From contig CM039509.1 of assembly GCA_022432975.1 (NCBI GenBank), positions 6,263,043 through 6,327,042 on the forward strand: DNA of 64,000 nt, given 5' to 3'. The stretch is from Begonia masoniana (taxonomy: Eukaryota; Streptophyta; Magnoliopsida; Cucurbitales; Begoniaceae). The position numbers and the translations under genes were made by a program. This document shows positions 1-13,013 of the stretch, piece by piece (position 1 is the stretch's first letter; every line of letters starts with the position of its first letter). Below the pieces are notes generated by a model that worked only from the letters and a program-made list of their open reading frames with translations, searched no databases and was not told the DNA's origin.

Positions 1-366
1 GGGGTGACACACTCCTTTGTAGCAATGGCATTCGTCGTCAAATTAAATTTGTGGCATACATCAATTGAGCATGTGTATGAGGTTTCGTTACCCTCTGGTG
101 ATCGCATGCATTCTAATCAAGTGGTGTGTGATAGTATGGTGTCAGTGGGAAGCAAGAGCCTACCTGATGACTTGATCATTATAGGGATAATGGGTTATGA
201 CGTGATTTTGGGGATAGACTGGCTGTTCGAGTATCATCCAATGATAGACTGCAGATCGAGAATAGTGAGTTTTCAACCCCGAGATGGCGAGAAACATATT
301 CTGCAAGCCCTGAAGAACACAAGGAAGCTATCTGTTATGGCATCCGTCACGGCTCGGCATTATGCG
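1..366 (+). pseudogene. gypsy retropepsin, C-terminal part
   Basis: The reading frame from 4 to the solo LTR at 367 encodes the second half of a gypsy aspartic protease. The family signature DVILGIDWL is visible at about residues 65-73, followed by a conserved IDCRSRIVSF segment. The catalytic DTGA/S motif would lie upstream, outside the window. After 366 the reading frame enters the solo LTR and stops at 390, so the last residues are LTR-encoded and not protease. Confidence 0.8.
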
Positions 367-2472
367 TGTAACACCGAGAATTTTTCCTGAATGTGTACTG
401 CTTAGATTTAATTAAGTTATGGATCTTAAAATTATTTAAATTTAGAAGAGAAGGATTGGAGAGTCAATTTATGGAATTTAATGGGTTATTTAGTTTCTTA
501 AAAACTTGGGATTTTCTTTGGAAGAGGTTTCTAAAATTTTAGGCCTAGTGGACGCGAAATTAACGGAAATACGGAAGTTCAAATATGTGAGGGCAATTTA
601 GTCATTTAACTAAAATAATAATAAAAAAAAATATAGAAACAGAATGGCTTCACGAAGAAGCCATTCTGCTTCGCTTCTTAACCCGAGCCCGTTGAGAGAA
701 GAGCGCGAGCGACCTCCCTCCGACGGCGACCATGCGATTCCAGCCACCGTTCAGACGAGCGAACTCCGGCGAGCTGAAGCCAGAGCTCGGTTCGGCTTTC
801 TCCGCACCATACCTGACCCAAAACAGGTCGAGCCATAGGTGACGTGATGTGCCAAACCCAGCGAGCTAGGACGCTAGGTTAGTAATGAATTGTGTATTTT
901 GTCGCCTTCGGGCCTACACCACAGAACGATAGTGTATTGTTTGGTGTTTGAGTATGTTTGATGAATTGCTGGGTTGTTATTGTTAGTGTTTGAGTATGTT
1001 TGATAAATTGCTGGGTTGTTATTATTTGGTGTTTAAGTGTTGTGTGATGAAATCTTGGTTTGTTGTTGGTGTTTGAATATTGTGTGAATGACATATGTAA
1101 TGTTGAAGCTATGAAAATAAGAGTGGTAAGCATGAACGTGTAAGAAAAGCACTAGAGAGTAAATGCCTCGTCGTTAAAGTGCAGGATGCACTAGAGGATT
1201 TTAACGACTCGTCGTTAAGGTGCTAGAGTAAGCACTAGAGAGTAAATGCCTCGTCGTTAAAGTGCAGGATGCACTAGAGGATTTAACGACTCGTCGTTAA
1301 GGTGCTAGAGTAAGCACTAGAGAGTTAAATGCCTCGTCCTTAAAGTGCAGGATGCACTAGAGGATTAACGACTCGTCGTTAAGGTGCTAGAGTAAGCACT
1401 AGAGAGTAAATGCCTCGTCGTTAAAGTGCAGGATGCACTAGAGGATTAACGACTCGTCGTTAAGGTGCTAGAGTATGCACTAGAGAGTTAAATGCCTCGT
1501 CGTTAAAGTGCAGGATGCACTAGAGGATTTAACGTCTCGTCGTTAATGTGCTAGAGTAAGCACTAGAGAGTTAAATGCCTTGTCGTTAAAGTGCAGGATG
1601 CACTAGAGGATTTACGACTCGTCGTTAACATGCTAGAGCATGCCCTAGGGAGTTGAATGCCTCGTCGTTAAAGTGCGAGTAGCACTAGAGGGTTTAACGT
1701 CTCGTCGTTAACGTGCATGAGTGAGTAAGAAAATAGCAGAGTGAGTAGCATTGGCATGTGTTAGGAGGCGGTGTGCGCATTGTGTTTGTTTACATTTGTG
1801 TTATTCATTACTTGCTACCGTAAGCTTACGTGTGTGTGTGTGTTCTGTGGTGTAGGTATTGACGCAGTTACAGGTGAGCTAAGCGAGTGAGCCAGGACTT
1901 GGGAGTAGTCAGAGACGCACGGGGCATGCCGGTGTAGGCAGTTGTTGGGGCGCCTCGACCATGGTCTTCGGGGGAATGTGGGGCTTTATATTTTGATAGT
2001 TTATTTTAGATGTTTGTTTGTAGAAATGATGGGAATGCGTAACTAATTGTATTTGTTGTATATAGTCATAGTTAAGGGTGAGGTGTCGCCCTATACTGTG
2101 GACTTTCTTCACTTAGGGATGTTAGTATTTTAGTTTCCCTCTTTACTACTATTTGGTGATTTCGTATGCTGGATAAGTTGAGTAGGAGTATTCTAGATTG
2201 GTTGGGATTTATTCGTTTGCAGGTACCTAGCATTTTGGAGGCGCCATTTTCAGGCGTTACTTTGTCGAAATTTTTGGGGAGGTCGCCGTGGTACCTAATG
2301 GTTAGGATAAAAGGAAATTAGTAAGTCTAGGCAGCTAGGTATGACATGAGAGAGAGCTTTGGGAGACTTAGCTTTAAATTCCACTGTGTCAGTTTTATTT
2401 TAAATTATGTTTTAGCGTGGGATTGGTTAGCAAAGTAGCGCACCGAGCCAGGGTGGGTTTGGGGGCGTTGCA
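367..2472 (+). mobile_element. solo gypsy LTR (L1)
   Basis: Starts TGTAACACC and ends GGGCGTTGCA, with a perfect 5-bp target duplication ATGCG at 362-366 and 2473-2477. There is no internal domain, so it is a solo LTR of 2106 bp. It lies between the protease and RT parts of the host gypsy element. It contains the motif GCCTTCGGGCCTACACCACAG (from about 904), a tandem array (1148-1730) and the sequence TGTGGTGTAGG at 1846-1856. Splice-like signals predict a middle exon at 839-877 and an intron at 878-1855. A short reading frame at 644-838 is leader sequence, not a gene. Confidence 0.9.
1148..1730 (+). repeat. tandem array of about 82-bp units
   Basis: About seven units of 81-84 bp, starting near 1148, 1231, 1315, 1397, 1477, 1558 and 1643. 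Each contains GCACTAGAGAG, GCCTCGTCGTTAAAGTGC and TTAACGACTCGTCGTTAA. The last of these is an 8-bp-stem hairpin. Early units are nearly identical and the last two have drifted. The array lies inside the predicted second intron of LTR L1. Confidence 0.95.
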
Positions 2473-2477
2473 ATGCG

Positions 2478-3883
2478 TATGGTGTGTCTTTGAGCTTTCT
2501 TGCGAGCATTGTAGATACTCGTATGTTTGTGGAAACAAAGCCCCAGGATGTAGTAGTTGTTCAAGATTTCCCAGAAGTATTTATGGACGATCTGCTCGGC
2601 TTACCGCTGGATAGGGAGATCGAGTTGTAGTTGATGTATATCCAGGCGCCGAGCCTGTATCAAAGAATCCGTATAGGTTAGCGCCGACGGAACTGAAAGA
2701 GTTGAAGAAGCAGTTTGAGGAGTTGTTGGAAAAGGGGTTTGTACGCTCTAGTTTTTTTACCGTGGGGCGCACCGGTCCTTTTTGTCAAGAAGAATGATGG
2801 ATCTTTGCGCATGTGCATTGATTACCCGGAGTTGAATAAATTGACCGTCAAGAATAAGTATCCTTTGCCCAGGATCGACGATCTATTCGATCAACTTCAA
2901 GGTGCACGAGTTTTCTCAAAGATCGATATGAGATCGAGCTACTACCAGTTGAAGGTCAAGTTTGAAGATATTCCTAAGACGGCTTTCCGAACGTGATATG
3001 GCCATTACGAGTTCCTAGTGATGTCATTCGAACTGACAAATGCTCCAGCAGCTTTCATGGATTTGATGAACAGAGTGTTCCACGAATATCTTGATAAATT
3101 TGTCGTAGTATTTATCGATGATATTTTGGTCTACTCTCGCACCGAGGTTGAGCATATGGAGCATTTGAGGTTGGTATTGGAGACTTTAAGGTGACATAAA
3201 CTGTATGCAAAGTTTTCTAAGTGTGAGTTCTGGCTAGACAGAATCCACTTTCTGGAGATGATATATCTGTGGACCCAGCAAAGATTCAAGCAGTGAAAGA
3301 GTGGCCGCATCCAAGAAATGTGAGTGAGATTTAGAGTTTTCTGGGTTTGGCAGTCTATTACAGAAGGTTCGTTGAGGGGTTTTCAAGAATTGCAACGCCT
3401 CTAATCCGGTTAACAAGGAAGACTGTGAAGTATTTATGGTCTGATGACTGTGAGCATAGTTTTCAGACTTTAAAGCAGAAGTTGACTACTGCTCCGCTCT
3501 TGACACTTCCAGTAAAGGATGAGAAGTTAAGCATTTATTGCGATGCTTTCAGGGTTGGGTTGGGTTGGGTTGTGTTCTAATGCAGAGTGGAAAAGTCATT
3601 GCCTATGCTTCGAGGCAACTGAAGACTTATGAGCAAAATTATCTAACCCGCGACTTGGAATTAGTGGCAGTTGTGTTCGTGCTAAAAATTTGGAGGCATT
3701 ACTTATATGGACAACCGTGTGAGATATTTTCGGATCACAAAAGTCTAAAATATATTTTCACTCAGAAGGAGCTGAACATGTGACAACGGAGGTGGCTAGA
3801 ATTTGTAAAAGACTGCGATTTTGAGATCAAGTACCACCCCGGCAAAGCGAATGTAGTGGCAGATGCTTTGAGCAGAGTGACAA
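2478..3883 (+). pseudogene. gypsy reverse transcriptase and RNase H
   Basis: Broken gypsy RT-RNase H. Visible pieces are the RT entry ([21 protein letters not shown], about 2775-2825), [12 protein letters not shown] (about 2917), and the catalytic FIDDILVYS at about 3111-3135. The RNase H follows with YCDAF (about 3537), [13 protein letters not shown] (about 3604) and the [12 protein letters not shown] block (3725-3760). Stops occur after FRT at about 2997, at 3194 and at 3781, and a frame change lies between 3540 and 3580. The sequence resumes after the duplicated ATGCG of the solo LTR, which shows that it is the continuation of the protease at 1-366. Confidence 0.9.
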
Positions 3884-5434
3884 CATCTGTTTCAGCTATG
3901 ATGCCAGGAGTGCCGTCAGCCTTAAGTGTAGAGATCCAGAACTTTGGTATGGAGGTAGTTTCGAACTTAACAGCAGTGCTTTATGCTTTGTCACTGACGC
4001 CACCTGTTCTAGATAAAATCAAGAATGCTTAGAAGAATAATTCGGTGTGTGACGAGTTCAAGTTGAACATGGCTTCTGATGATAGGACTGAGTTCAGTTG
4101 TTCGGATGATGGAGTTTTGAAGTTTCAAAATAGATGGTACGTGTCGAATAATGAGGAGCTTCAGAAGGAGATCTTATCTGAAGCCCATTCTTCTAAGTTC
4201 TCTGTGTACTCGGGAAGCACAAAGATGTACAAGGACTTGAAGACACATTTTTGGTGGCCGAACATGAAAAGAGAAGTGGCAAAATACGTGGAGACATGCT
4301 TGATCTGTCAACAAGTCAAGGTAGAACACCAAAGGCCCGCAGGAAAGTTACAGCCTTTGCCAATTCTAGAGTGGAAATGGGAGTAGATCTCCATGGATTT
4401 TGTGGTTGGTTTGCTGCGAACTACTAAGGGCTGTGACGGGATATGGGTAATTGTGGACCGGCTAACCAAATCAGTCTATTTTCTACCGGTGAAGATGACG
4501 TACTCGATGGACCAGTTCATAGAACTGTTTATAAAGGAGATTGTGCGTCTACATGGAGTTTCGACTTCGATCGTGTCAGACAGAGATCCGAGGTTTATGT
4601 CAAAGTTTTGGAAGAGTCTGTACAAGGCTATAAGTATGCAGCTTAGTTTTAGTACTGCGTTTCATCCTCAGACCGACAGACAGTCTGAGAGGACTATACA
4701 AATGTTAAAGGATATGCTTCGAGTTTGTGTATTGGAGTTTCAGGGTTCATGGAACAAGTACCTGCCATTGGTGGAGTTCTCCTATAATAACAGCTACCAG
4801 GCCACTATAGGAATGGCTCTATATGAGGCTCTTTATGGATGGAAGTGCAGGGCTCCACTATATTGGGACGAATTCGGCTAGGCTAGATTGACAGGTCCGG
4901 ATGTCGTGCAGCAAATAGCAGAGAAGGTAGCATTTATTCGGCAACGGATCTTGACAGTGCAAAGCCGACAGAAGAGTTATGCGGATCGAAGGCGAAGGGA
5001 ATTGGAGTTTGAAGCGGGCGATGAAGTTTTTTTTGAAGATCTCTCCATTCAAGGGCGTGATGAGGTTCGAAAAGAGGGGCAAATTGAGTCCAAGATATGT
5101 TGGCCCCTTTCTTATTGTCAGGCGGATTGGATGAGCAGCTTATCAGTTACAATTGCCTGCTTCCATGGACGAGATTCACAATGTATTTCACGTATCTATG
5201 TTGAAGAAGTGTATGCGTGATCCCTCACATATTGTGGGGCAGCAGGTTGTCAAAGTTCAACCAACGCTGGTGTATAAGGAGAAGCCGATGCAGATTATGG
5301 ACTATGCCGTGAAGATGTTGCGCAATAAAGAAATTCTACTTGTGAAGGTTTTATGGCGCAACCACAATGTGGAAGAGGCAACCTGGGAACGGCAGCAAGA
5401 TATGATGAGTAATTACCCCGAGCTATTTGATTGA
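3884..5434 (+). pseudogene. gypsy integrase with chromodomain-like tail
   Basis: Integrase of the same element. The zinc-binding region (HPG-like HSSKFSVYSGS, CLICQQVK) is at about 4180-4320, and the catalytic core starts at MDFVVGLLRTT (4393). Core acidic residues sit in [16 protein letters not shown] and QSERTIQ. The C-terminal part ends with an EEATWERQQDM block typical of the chromodomain-like tail of plant chromoviruses. A stop TAG at 4384 (probably from CAG), another at 4879, and frame shifts around 5040-5150 break the ORF. Confidence 0.9.
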
Positions 5435-7302
5435 GCAAATTTTGGGAACAAAATTTTTGTAAGGAGGGTGGATTGTAGCACCCGGTGATTTATCGGCTCG
5501 GATTTTGTAAGGAATAATGGTGAATGTACAGTGAAATTACAAATTTACAAGAATTGAAGTGATTGGAAAATAAGTGTAAGATTTTATCGAGGGAGAGTGA
5601 GTTAATTTATGAGATTGGATTAAATGGATAGAAGGGTATAATTGTAAATTGAAGTTTGTAATTTAAAAAGAAAAGTGAAAAAGAAGAGGATTCACGTGTA
5701 ACACTAAAGAGGAAATCCTTTTTCTTTCCTTCTTCTCTCTTCTCTCTCTCTGCGATTTACAGAGCTCCCTCTCCGGCGATTTCTTCAACGATTCTTCATC
5801 CAAGGTTGGTTTTCCTTTAATCTTTAAGTGAGTTTTAGTTTTCTAAGCTCAACGGAGAGTTTGATGTGGATTAGGAGGAGTTTGGAGAGAATTCAAGTTA
5901 GGGTTTTGTGAGAGGATAGGGTTTCACAAAAATTTGGGATTTCTAATTAGTTTTCTTTGATTTTTGGATGTTTGAAGGATAGTGTGGTTGAGTGGTTCGA
6001 TGTTTGAGGAAAACTAAGAATTTCGATTCGGTGACAGGGCATATTTGGTTTTGTGAAAAACGACCAAGCCATTTGCGTTATTTGGTGAGCGGTCCAGACC
6101 TTTTAGAAAGTAGACGTCCTAAGGAGTCCGTAGAGCCTTGAATCGTCCAAAACGGACAAGTGTAGGAGTAGTTGCACGATTTTGAAGTTTGGCCGAAATT
6201 GAGGAATTTCAGATTTTGAGGTTGTGGGGAAGTTGTTAGCTTTCTTTGAGAGTTGATGCTTGGGTTTTGAGAAGAGATTAATTTATGTATGGTGTTGTTA
6301 TTTCTAGGTTCGAACGGGCTTTTGGCCTAGTGCACGTGTATGCGCTTATCTAAAGAGGCCAGGAAAGTAATGTTTGCTTGTGCTTTGCCTTCGGGCCTAC
6401 ATCACAGTTCGGTAGGATTGCTTGGATGTTGTTGCATGGTATGTGTATGTTGTGGTGCGTCTGTTGAGTACGTGTGGTATGTTGTAAGGTGTGTTGTGGT
6501 ATGTTTGTTGAGTATATTTGTGGTGTGTTTGATTGGTATGGTATGGTGTGGTGTGAACAAATCCTAACGTACGTAATTAATTAAGAGGTGTGATGTGTTC
6601 CGCGAATTCTGGGTGGGACTCGGGCCAGAAGGAGACATGCTCCTCGAATTTCGGGTGGGACTTGGGCTGGAGGTGGTATGCTCTGCGAATTCCAGGTTAT
6701 ACATGGGCCGAAGGGTAAGAAGTAAGAGAAAGAACGAATTAAACGAGAGCGAGTACGAGAACGAAACGAGTGTGGGTATGGTAGGAGATGGTAGGATAGT
6801 GCATGTGTTGAAATATGATGTGTTTATATTGATTGATGCATTACTTGCTTAGCGCTAGGCTAATAGATGAGTTCTGTGATGTAGATGACGACGAGTTGAC
6901 AGGTGAGCTCCCAGGGCGTGCCCAGGAGTAGGGGGGTTGGAGGAGTACCCCGTGCGGCGAAGTGGCTGATTGTTAGGGCGGTTTGACCTGGTGTGCGTGT
7001 GGCTGCGTTTTGGTATGAGGGCAAGGGGGATTTATATTTTGAAAAGGGTTGGGAAGTTGTATCTTGGATTGGGGGTTTTAGGATGAGAAAATTGTATGGG
7101 TAATATTTAGTGGATGTTTTAACGTTAAAAGTCATTTTGATGTACAAACGTGTTTTGAAATGAAAGTGGGTTTGTTTTGATGGTAGTCTTTTGTGATGGT
7201 TTGGAAAGGCAGGGAGTTTGGATTTGGAAAGTTGGGTGTTGAGTTTTAAAGGATTTAAATGTTATGCTGTCAAGTTTTGAAGGTTTTATGTTGCTGTCAA
7301 GA

Positions 7303-7680
7303 GGGAGGTGTCGACCGATTAGCATGGGTGTCGACCTTACTTGTAGATGAGAGTCGAGGTGTCGACCAGGACGTGTGGGAGTTGTCCCTAGATAGTGTAA
7401 AATCACGTGAGGTGTCGACCTGTAAATTCAGGTGTCGACCCCAGAGTCGACCCATGCCCTTCAGGTGTCGACCGAATTTGTGAAGGGTTGAAACCCGAGA
7501 GGATGAATTGTCAACCTGTGCCTGCAGGTGTCGACCCGAGAGTGTGGGTGTCAACCAGTTTTTGTTCAAACTGAAAACAGAGGCAATGGGGTGTCGACCG
7601 GAGTGTGTAGGTGTCGACCCCCAAGGACGTTAATCCATGAGAGGTGTCGACCAGTTGGTTGAACTGTCGACCGAAGTTGC
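7303..7680 (+). repeat. GGTGTCGACC motif array
   Basis: About a dozen copies of GGTGTCGACC or one-base variants, spaced irregularly by 15-45 bp, lie in the downstream part of LTR L2. One more copy lies at about 12703, after the nested insertion. The core GTCGAC is palindromic. Related GTGTCGACAC motifs occur in LTRs L4 (9681-9840) and L8 (47967-48130). Confidence 0.9.
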
Positions 7681-7690
7681 GAAGGGTTGA

Positions 7691-10600
7691 TGTAACGCCC
7701 CGAACCCGCCTCGGCTCGGTGTGCTACATTGCAAACCAATCCCGCGTTTAAAACGACTTTTAAAATAATTTTCAAAAAAACGACTTAAAACGGAAAATGG
7801 AAAAATAGCGAACGTAAACCCGACGTTATTTACTTTAAAATCAAAACAGACGGCATAACGCCTAAAACTTTAAAAACCCAAACCTGAAATCAAAACCAAA
7901 AACATATAATTTCAATTTCCAAATATGTGCAACCATTATCCAATAACACAATCGACTCGCAAACGTCCAAAATAGCTAATAAAATATTTACAATAAAACG
8001 TACCCAAAACCCTCCACTTTTTCTAACTTTTCACAAAACAAAACATTTCCAAAAATACTTACAAAACTCACTACATCAAGCTCCCACAAAATACCCGAGG
8101 AAGACAGCGACCAAGACGCCCCGACAATAGCTTGCACCGGCGGACTCCGTACTCCTCCGACTGCGGCCTAGTCCTCGGCTGTCCCCTCTACCTCACCTGG
8201 ATAATACTCGTCACCTACACCATAGAATACAAAAGTAAGCATAACACTTAGCAAGTAGGGAAATAATGCACAATACATCAACACATGCTCGACTCAACCC
8301 TAACATGCAGTTTCTACACACTATGTTATTTTCTTTTCATTCGGGTTGCATTTATCTTTCACTTTCATGTGAATCAAGTAGGCACACGCCCCAACACAAT
8401 CCAGGACGGCCACGCCTTGACCCACGGAGCAAGATCGGAGGCACACGTCCTAACACAATCCGGGACGGCCAACCGAATCTCCCCCAATCGATCGTAGAAT
8501 CCTCATTGTGCCTTCAAGCACGAACATATCGAGGCATTCATACTCACGACACATTACGTAAATTAGCATAGCATCTCTAGTAAAATCCCTCGCGGGGTGC
8601 TCAACGAGGCTATTCCACTCGAGACCAAGTTGCATATGCATTTTCTTATCTTACATTTCATCCTCACCACTCAAGCATGCAAAATACGTGGTTTTGTAGT
8701 TAGAAAACAATGATGCATGACACAAAGCAAAATATAACAAACAAGCAAACAATCCCTACTGTTCTATAGTGTAGGCCCGAAGGCAACAAACACACATCTG
8801 CTACTTACCTGATGGCTCCAGAAAAGTTCTTTCACTTCGTGCCGCTAAATTTCTCGTGCAATTACCTAACAATTAAGGAAAACTAACTTAGTAACGCACT
8901 AATAAAATTCTAAGAAATTAACTAAACCAAACTAACACTAACTTTTCAACCTAACCACTCAAATCCGATTTTTATGCAAATTATTACCGTCCAAGTTCAA
9001 ACGGCCATAACTTTCTCGTTTTTCAACGGATTTCGACATGCCACCCCAATTCGGAAACCTCTACACGTCTACTCTCCATTGAAACACTCAAATTAACCAA
9101 ATAAATTCAATGGCCAATCCGAATTCTCCAAGAACAGAATCGGCCCTCTTAATGCCAAATTCCGATTTTTACACAACTTCCCCAATATCTCTAATCTAAT
9201 TCCATAAACAATCTAAACTAACTTATCCAATGTTTCAATCATCCAATATATGAAGAAAACTCACCCATAAAAGAAATTTTCGGAGGTCACACTTAGGGTT
9301 TACACAAACCCTCCCAAAACTCATCAAAACTCCCACTAAACACCTAAAAGCTAACCCTAAAATGTATTAAACTAAAACCCCAATAAATTTACCTTGCAAT
9401 CACCTTGAAAATTTGATGAAAAGAGAGAGGGAGAATTGGCTATTGTAACGCGCCGAACCCGCCCCGGGCCCGGTGCGTTACGTTGCTAACCAAACCCGTG
9501 TTTAAAACTATGTTTAAATGATTTTTCGTAAATTTTTTGACTCGGTTTTCGAGTTTTTCGAACCCTCAAATTTTGTTGGAAAACGTGCCAAAATATGTTT
9601 AAAATATGTCGGAAAAAGTCGGGTTAAAACTGGTTTGAAATAAGCGTCAAAATGTTAAAAATTGAAGTATGAACAGTAAAGTGTCGACACTATGAACAGT
9701 AGGTGTCAACACTTTAAAACAGTTTTGCTCTCTGGTCCCTTTTCTTTGCAAAAGGTGTCGACACCTTGTATTTGGTGTTGACACTTTTGTAACTCTGTGA
9801 ACAGTAAGTGTCGACACCTTGTCTTTGGTGTCGACACCTGCATGCAAATTTGTTTTTCCACTTTTCCTTAAGCTAAACTTCTCCAAAATCCATGAAATTT
9901 TAACCACATACTCCCGACACCTAAATCTTCAAATCCCGTAAATTTTATAGAAAACCGACTTCAAATGATTAAATAAAAAAAATAGCGAACATAACCCGAC
10001 GTTAAATAGTTTAAAACCAAAACGGGCGGCGTAACGCCTAAATTTCTTTACACCAAAACCTGAAATCAACCCACGAAAATATATGTTTACAACTTCCTTA
10101 AATATGACAACTATTAAACACAATATCCCAACTCAAAAACACCAAAATACATTACGAAAATATTTACGAACACAATTTACCACAACTTAATAAAGTTTCC
10201 TAACTCCCACAAAACAACATTTCCGCACACCAACTATCCATACCAAAATACTTACAAATGAAACTATCCATGTCAAACATTCACTTCCCACTACCCGAGA
10301 CATCCAGTGGTCAAAACGCCCCGACAATAGCCTGCACCGGCGGACTCCGTACTCCTCCGACTGCAGCCTAATCCTCGGTAGTCTCGTCTACTTCACCTGT
10401 ATACAAATCGTCACCTACACCACAGAACACACAAAAAGGTAAGCCTAACGCTTAGCAAGTAGGGAAATAATGCACAACGACACGCTAAATGCTCGACTCA
10501 ATCCTAACATGCAGTTTCTACACACTCAGTTGCTTTCTTTTCGTTTCAATTGCATTATCTTTCACTTCCAGGTGAATCAAGTAGGCACACGCCCCCACAC

Positions 10601-12664
10601 AGTCCAGGACGGCCACACCTTGACCCACGGAGCTAGACCAGAGGCACACGTCCCAACACAGTCCAGGACGGCCCACACGAATCTCCTCCAATCGATCGTA
10701 GAATCCTCATTGTGCACTTCAAGCACGAACAGGTCGAGGAATTCATACTCACGACACATTACGTACATTAACAAGGCATCTCGAATAGAATCCCTCGCGG
10801 GGTGCTCAACGAGCCACTTGCCCGACGAAGCTATTCTACTCGAGACCAAGTTGCATATCACTTCTTATCTTTCTTTCACATCATCCTCACCACTCAAACA
10901 TGCAAAACTCGTGATTTCGTAGTTTAGAAAACAATGATGCATGACACCCAATGCGTAACAAAAGCAAATCATAACAAACAAACAAACAAACAATCCCTAC
11001 CGTTCTATGGTGTAGGCCCGAAGGCAACAAACACTCATCCACTACTTACCTGGTTGCTGCTCGGTACTTCCTCGTTCACACCGTCCAACAAAATCAAATG
11101 TTCGATCACCTAACAAGTAACGACAATTCACTTAGTAACAACCTAAATAATTTGTAAGGATTTTCTAACTAAACTAATCACACATTTCAACCTAAACTCA
11201 CAACTTAACTCCAAACCCGATTTTACACCAAATTTGACCGTCCAACTTCAAACGGTCGTAACTCTCTCGTTTTTCAACGGATTTCGACGTGCCACCCCAA
11301 CTCGGAAACCTCTACACGTCTACTATCCATTGAATCACTCAAATCAACCAACCAACTGACTTAGCAAATCCGAAAATACCAAAACAGAACCAGTGCACTT
11401 TAGGTTAAAACCGGTTTTCCCCAAACTCTTTTCCAAATCTCAATCTAACTTCCTAAATCACCTAATCTAAATCATCCAACAACCAAACCATCAAAATAAG
11501 AAAGAAATCTAACATTTCAACTCAAATTTCGGAGGGCACACTTAGGGTTTTCCAAACCCTAAGCAACTTCACTCAAAACCCACTAAAAACCCTTAAAAAC
11601 TAACCCTAACCAACATTAAACTAAAACCCACTAAATTTTACCTTGAAATCCCCTTGAAAGCTTGATGAGATGAGGGAAGAAAACTCAGCTATGGAGGTCT
11701 TAGGGTTGGAAAGAAATCGTGGGAGAAAAGAGTGAAAAAGAAGGAAAAGAAATCAACCATTAAAACCTCACATTTTCCCTCTTTTGGATTTTTCCACAAC
11801 ATTTTTCTTAATTACAAAACTAACCATTTTTCTTGGTCCTAAGCTTTCCAACGTGAATCACTTATCAAAGCACCACTTAATCTCTCCTCTCCATTATTTT
11901 ATTTCATCATTTTTCATACCATTAATGCTTAAAACAATCCCATTGGTTGTTTGACTTTTCAAACCCTTTGGTTTGAATTGTCAAACCACTTTGTTTTCTC
12001 TTCTCATCCTATCCCTTCTAAACCCCTCACAAAGCACTCTCATACCTCACTAACTTAGGTCTAAACACGTAGTCAAAATTTTCCGGGTGTTACAGCTATG
12101 GTGGATGAGGGCAAACCGTGGAGAGTGTTTGGAGAAGAAAGCAAAATTTCAATTTAACCTAAAGTTTTTTCTTTCCTTTTAATTTTCCTCCACAGTTTTC
12201 TTTAAAATTTTAATTTAAACCCTCCCTTTTGCTCCTTTAATCCAACGTGAGAGAATTCATCAAAGTCACCACTTTTCATTCTTTTAAAATCCAAGTTTGT
12301 TTTCTTATTGGTTGTTAAGTCCTTTTGACTTTTCAAACACACTTTTGGTTTTGAATTTTCAACTCTTTTCTCCTCTTCTTCCTTTCCTCCACCAAAATTT
12401 CTAAATTTATGAAAGACCACCACTTTTCCTTTTGTTTCAAACACTCCACCGTGGCTGCCTCCTTTACTCCCTCATTTTCCATTCAGTTTAACCAATTTTA
12501 TTTCACCTAGTTAACTAACATCCTATTGGTTCATAAAGTTTGACTTTTCAACACTTTGAATTCAACCATAACACCTAATTTTAATTTACACTAACACTTA
12601 ACATTAACTATCATAACCTTTTATCTTAGGCCTATACACGTTATCGAAATTTCTGGTTGTTACA
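7691..12664 (-). mobile_element. solo gypsy LTR (L3), itself split
   Basis: On the plus strand it starts TGTAACGCCCCGAACCC and ends TTCTGGTTGTTACA, with target duplication GTTGA at 7686-7690 and 12665-12669. Without the nested L4 it is about 2.3 kb. Orientation is minus, judged from the order of the shared LTR motifs. Predicted splice-like structure on the minus strand: first donor near 9392, middle exon 8865-8809 (donor CAG/GTAAGTA), second intron 8808-8215. A GGACGTGTGCCT-type module is duplicated at about 8380-8480. No coding region is visible; reading frames at 7927-8571 have no family signature. Confidence 0.9.
9444..12094 (-). mobile_element. solo gypsy LTR (L4) inside L3
   Basis: On the plus strand it starts TGTAACGCGCCGAACCC and ends TTCCGGGTGTTACA, with target duplication GCTAT at 9439-9443 and 12095-12099; length 2651 bp. 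It resembles L3 in layout and in stretches around the shared motifs but is clearly a different copy. Minus-strand predictions: first donor near 11641, middle exon 11109-11050 (CAG/GTAAGTA), second intron 11049-10415. GTGTCGACAC motifs lie at 9681-9840, close to its 3' end. No coding region seen. Confidence 0.9.
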
Positions 12665-12950
12665 GTTGAAACATGATAGGAATGAGTGTCGAAAGAAGCG
12701 TTCAGGTGTCGACCGGTTTTCCCTGTGCGAGCTTTTTAAAGATTTTGAGATTTCACCATTTGATTTCCAAATTCCAACGTGCATTTTCCAATGCGTTTTA
12801 AAGTAGTTTTCCGCTGCAATAATATAGTTTTCTTAAACGAAGTTGTTTTCAAGTTAATGAGTAAAGTTTTAAATTTTTCACGCATTTTGAAGCACGAGAT
12901 GAGTAGTACAAGTGGTGAACCGGGTCGTGGAGACTCGAGGCGCTACAGTG

Positions 12951-12964
12951 TGGTATCTGAGAGC
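12951..12964 (+). promoter_or_regulatory. decayed tRNA-Met primer site
   Basis: TGGTATCTGAGAGC begins three bases after the LTR end and resembles the plant retroelement primer site TGGTATCAGAGC with an insertion. It is followed by about 50 bp of leader-like sequence before the viral segment starts. A primer site belongs after a 5' LTR, so this LTR may have been shared by two elements in tandem, or the upstream element may be a recombinant. Confidence 0.55.
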
Positions 12965-13013
12965 GAGTGAAGTAGTGACCCGAGTTTGGGGGAAAAACTT
13001 AGGGGCACTACAT

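Larger units (their letters stand above)
1..12947 (+). mobile_element. Ty3/gypsy chromovirus, left end outside window
   Basis: A decayed gypsy retrotransposon read on the plus strand. Its order is protease (1-366), RT, RNase H, integrase and a chromodomain-like tail (2478-5434), then a purine-rich tract (AAGGAGGGTGGAT, up to 5473) and a 3' LTR from 5474. The 5' LTR and gag lie left of the window. Pol order RT-RNase H-integrase identifies Ty3/gypsy; the C-terminal tail after integrase suggests a chromovirus of the Tekay type (inference). Three solo LTRs have inserted into it. Many in-frame stops and frameshifts make it inactive. The 3' LTR end is followed by a primer-site-like sequence, which is odd for a 3' LTR. 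Confidence 0.9.
5474..12947 (+). mobile_element. gypsy 3' LTR (L2), split by nested LTRs
   Basis: Starts TGTAGCACCCGG directly after the polypurine tract and ends CGCTACA at 12947. After removing the insertion at 7691-12669 it is about 2.5 kb. It has the conserved GCCTTCGGGCCTACATCACAG near 6385 and CTGTGATGTAG at 6874-6884. A predicted middle exon lies at 6308-6362. The second intron would begin GA rather than GT, so that site has decayed. Within it a GCGAATTC/GGGTGGGACT module is repeated at about 6600-6700. The array of GGTGTCGACC motifs (7303-7680) lies before the insertion and one more motif lies after it (12703). Confidence 0.85.
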
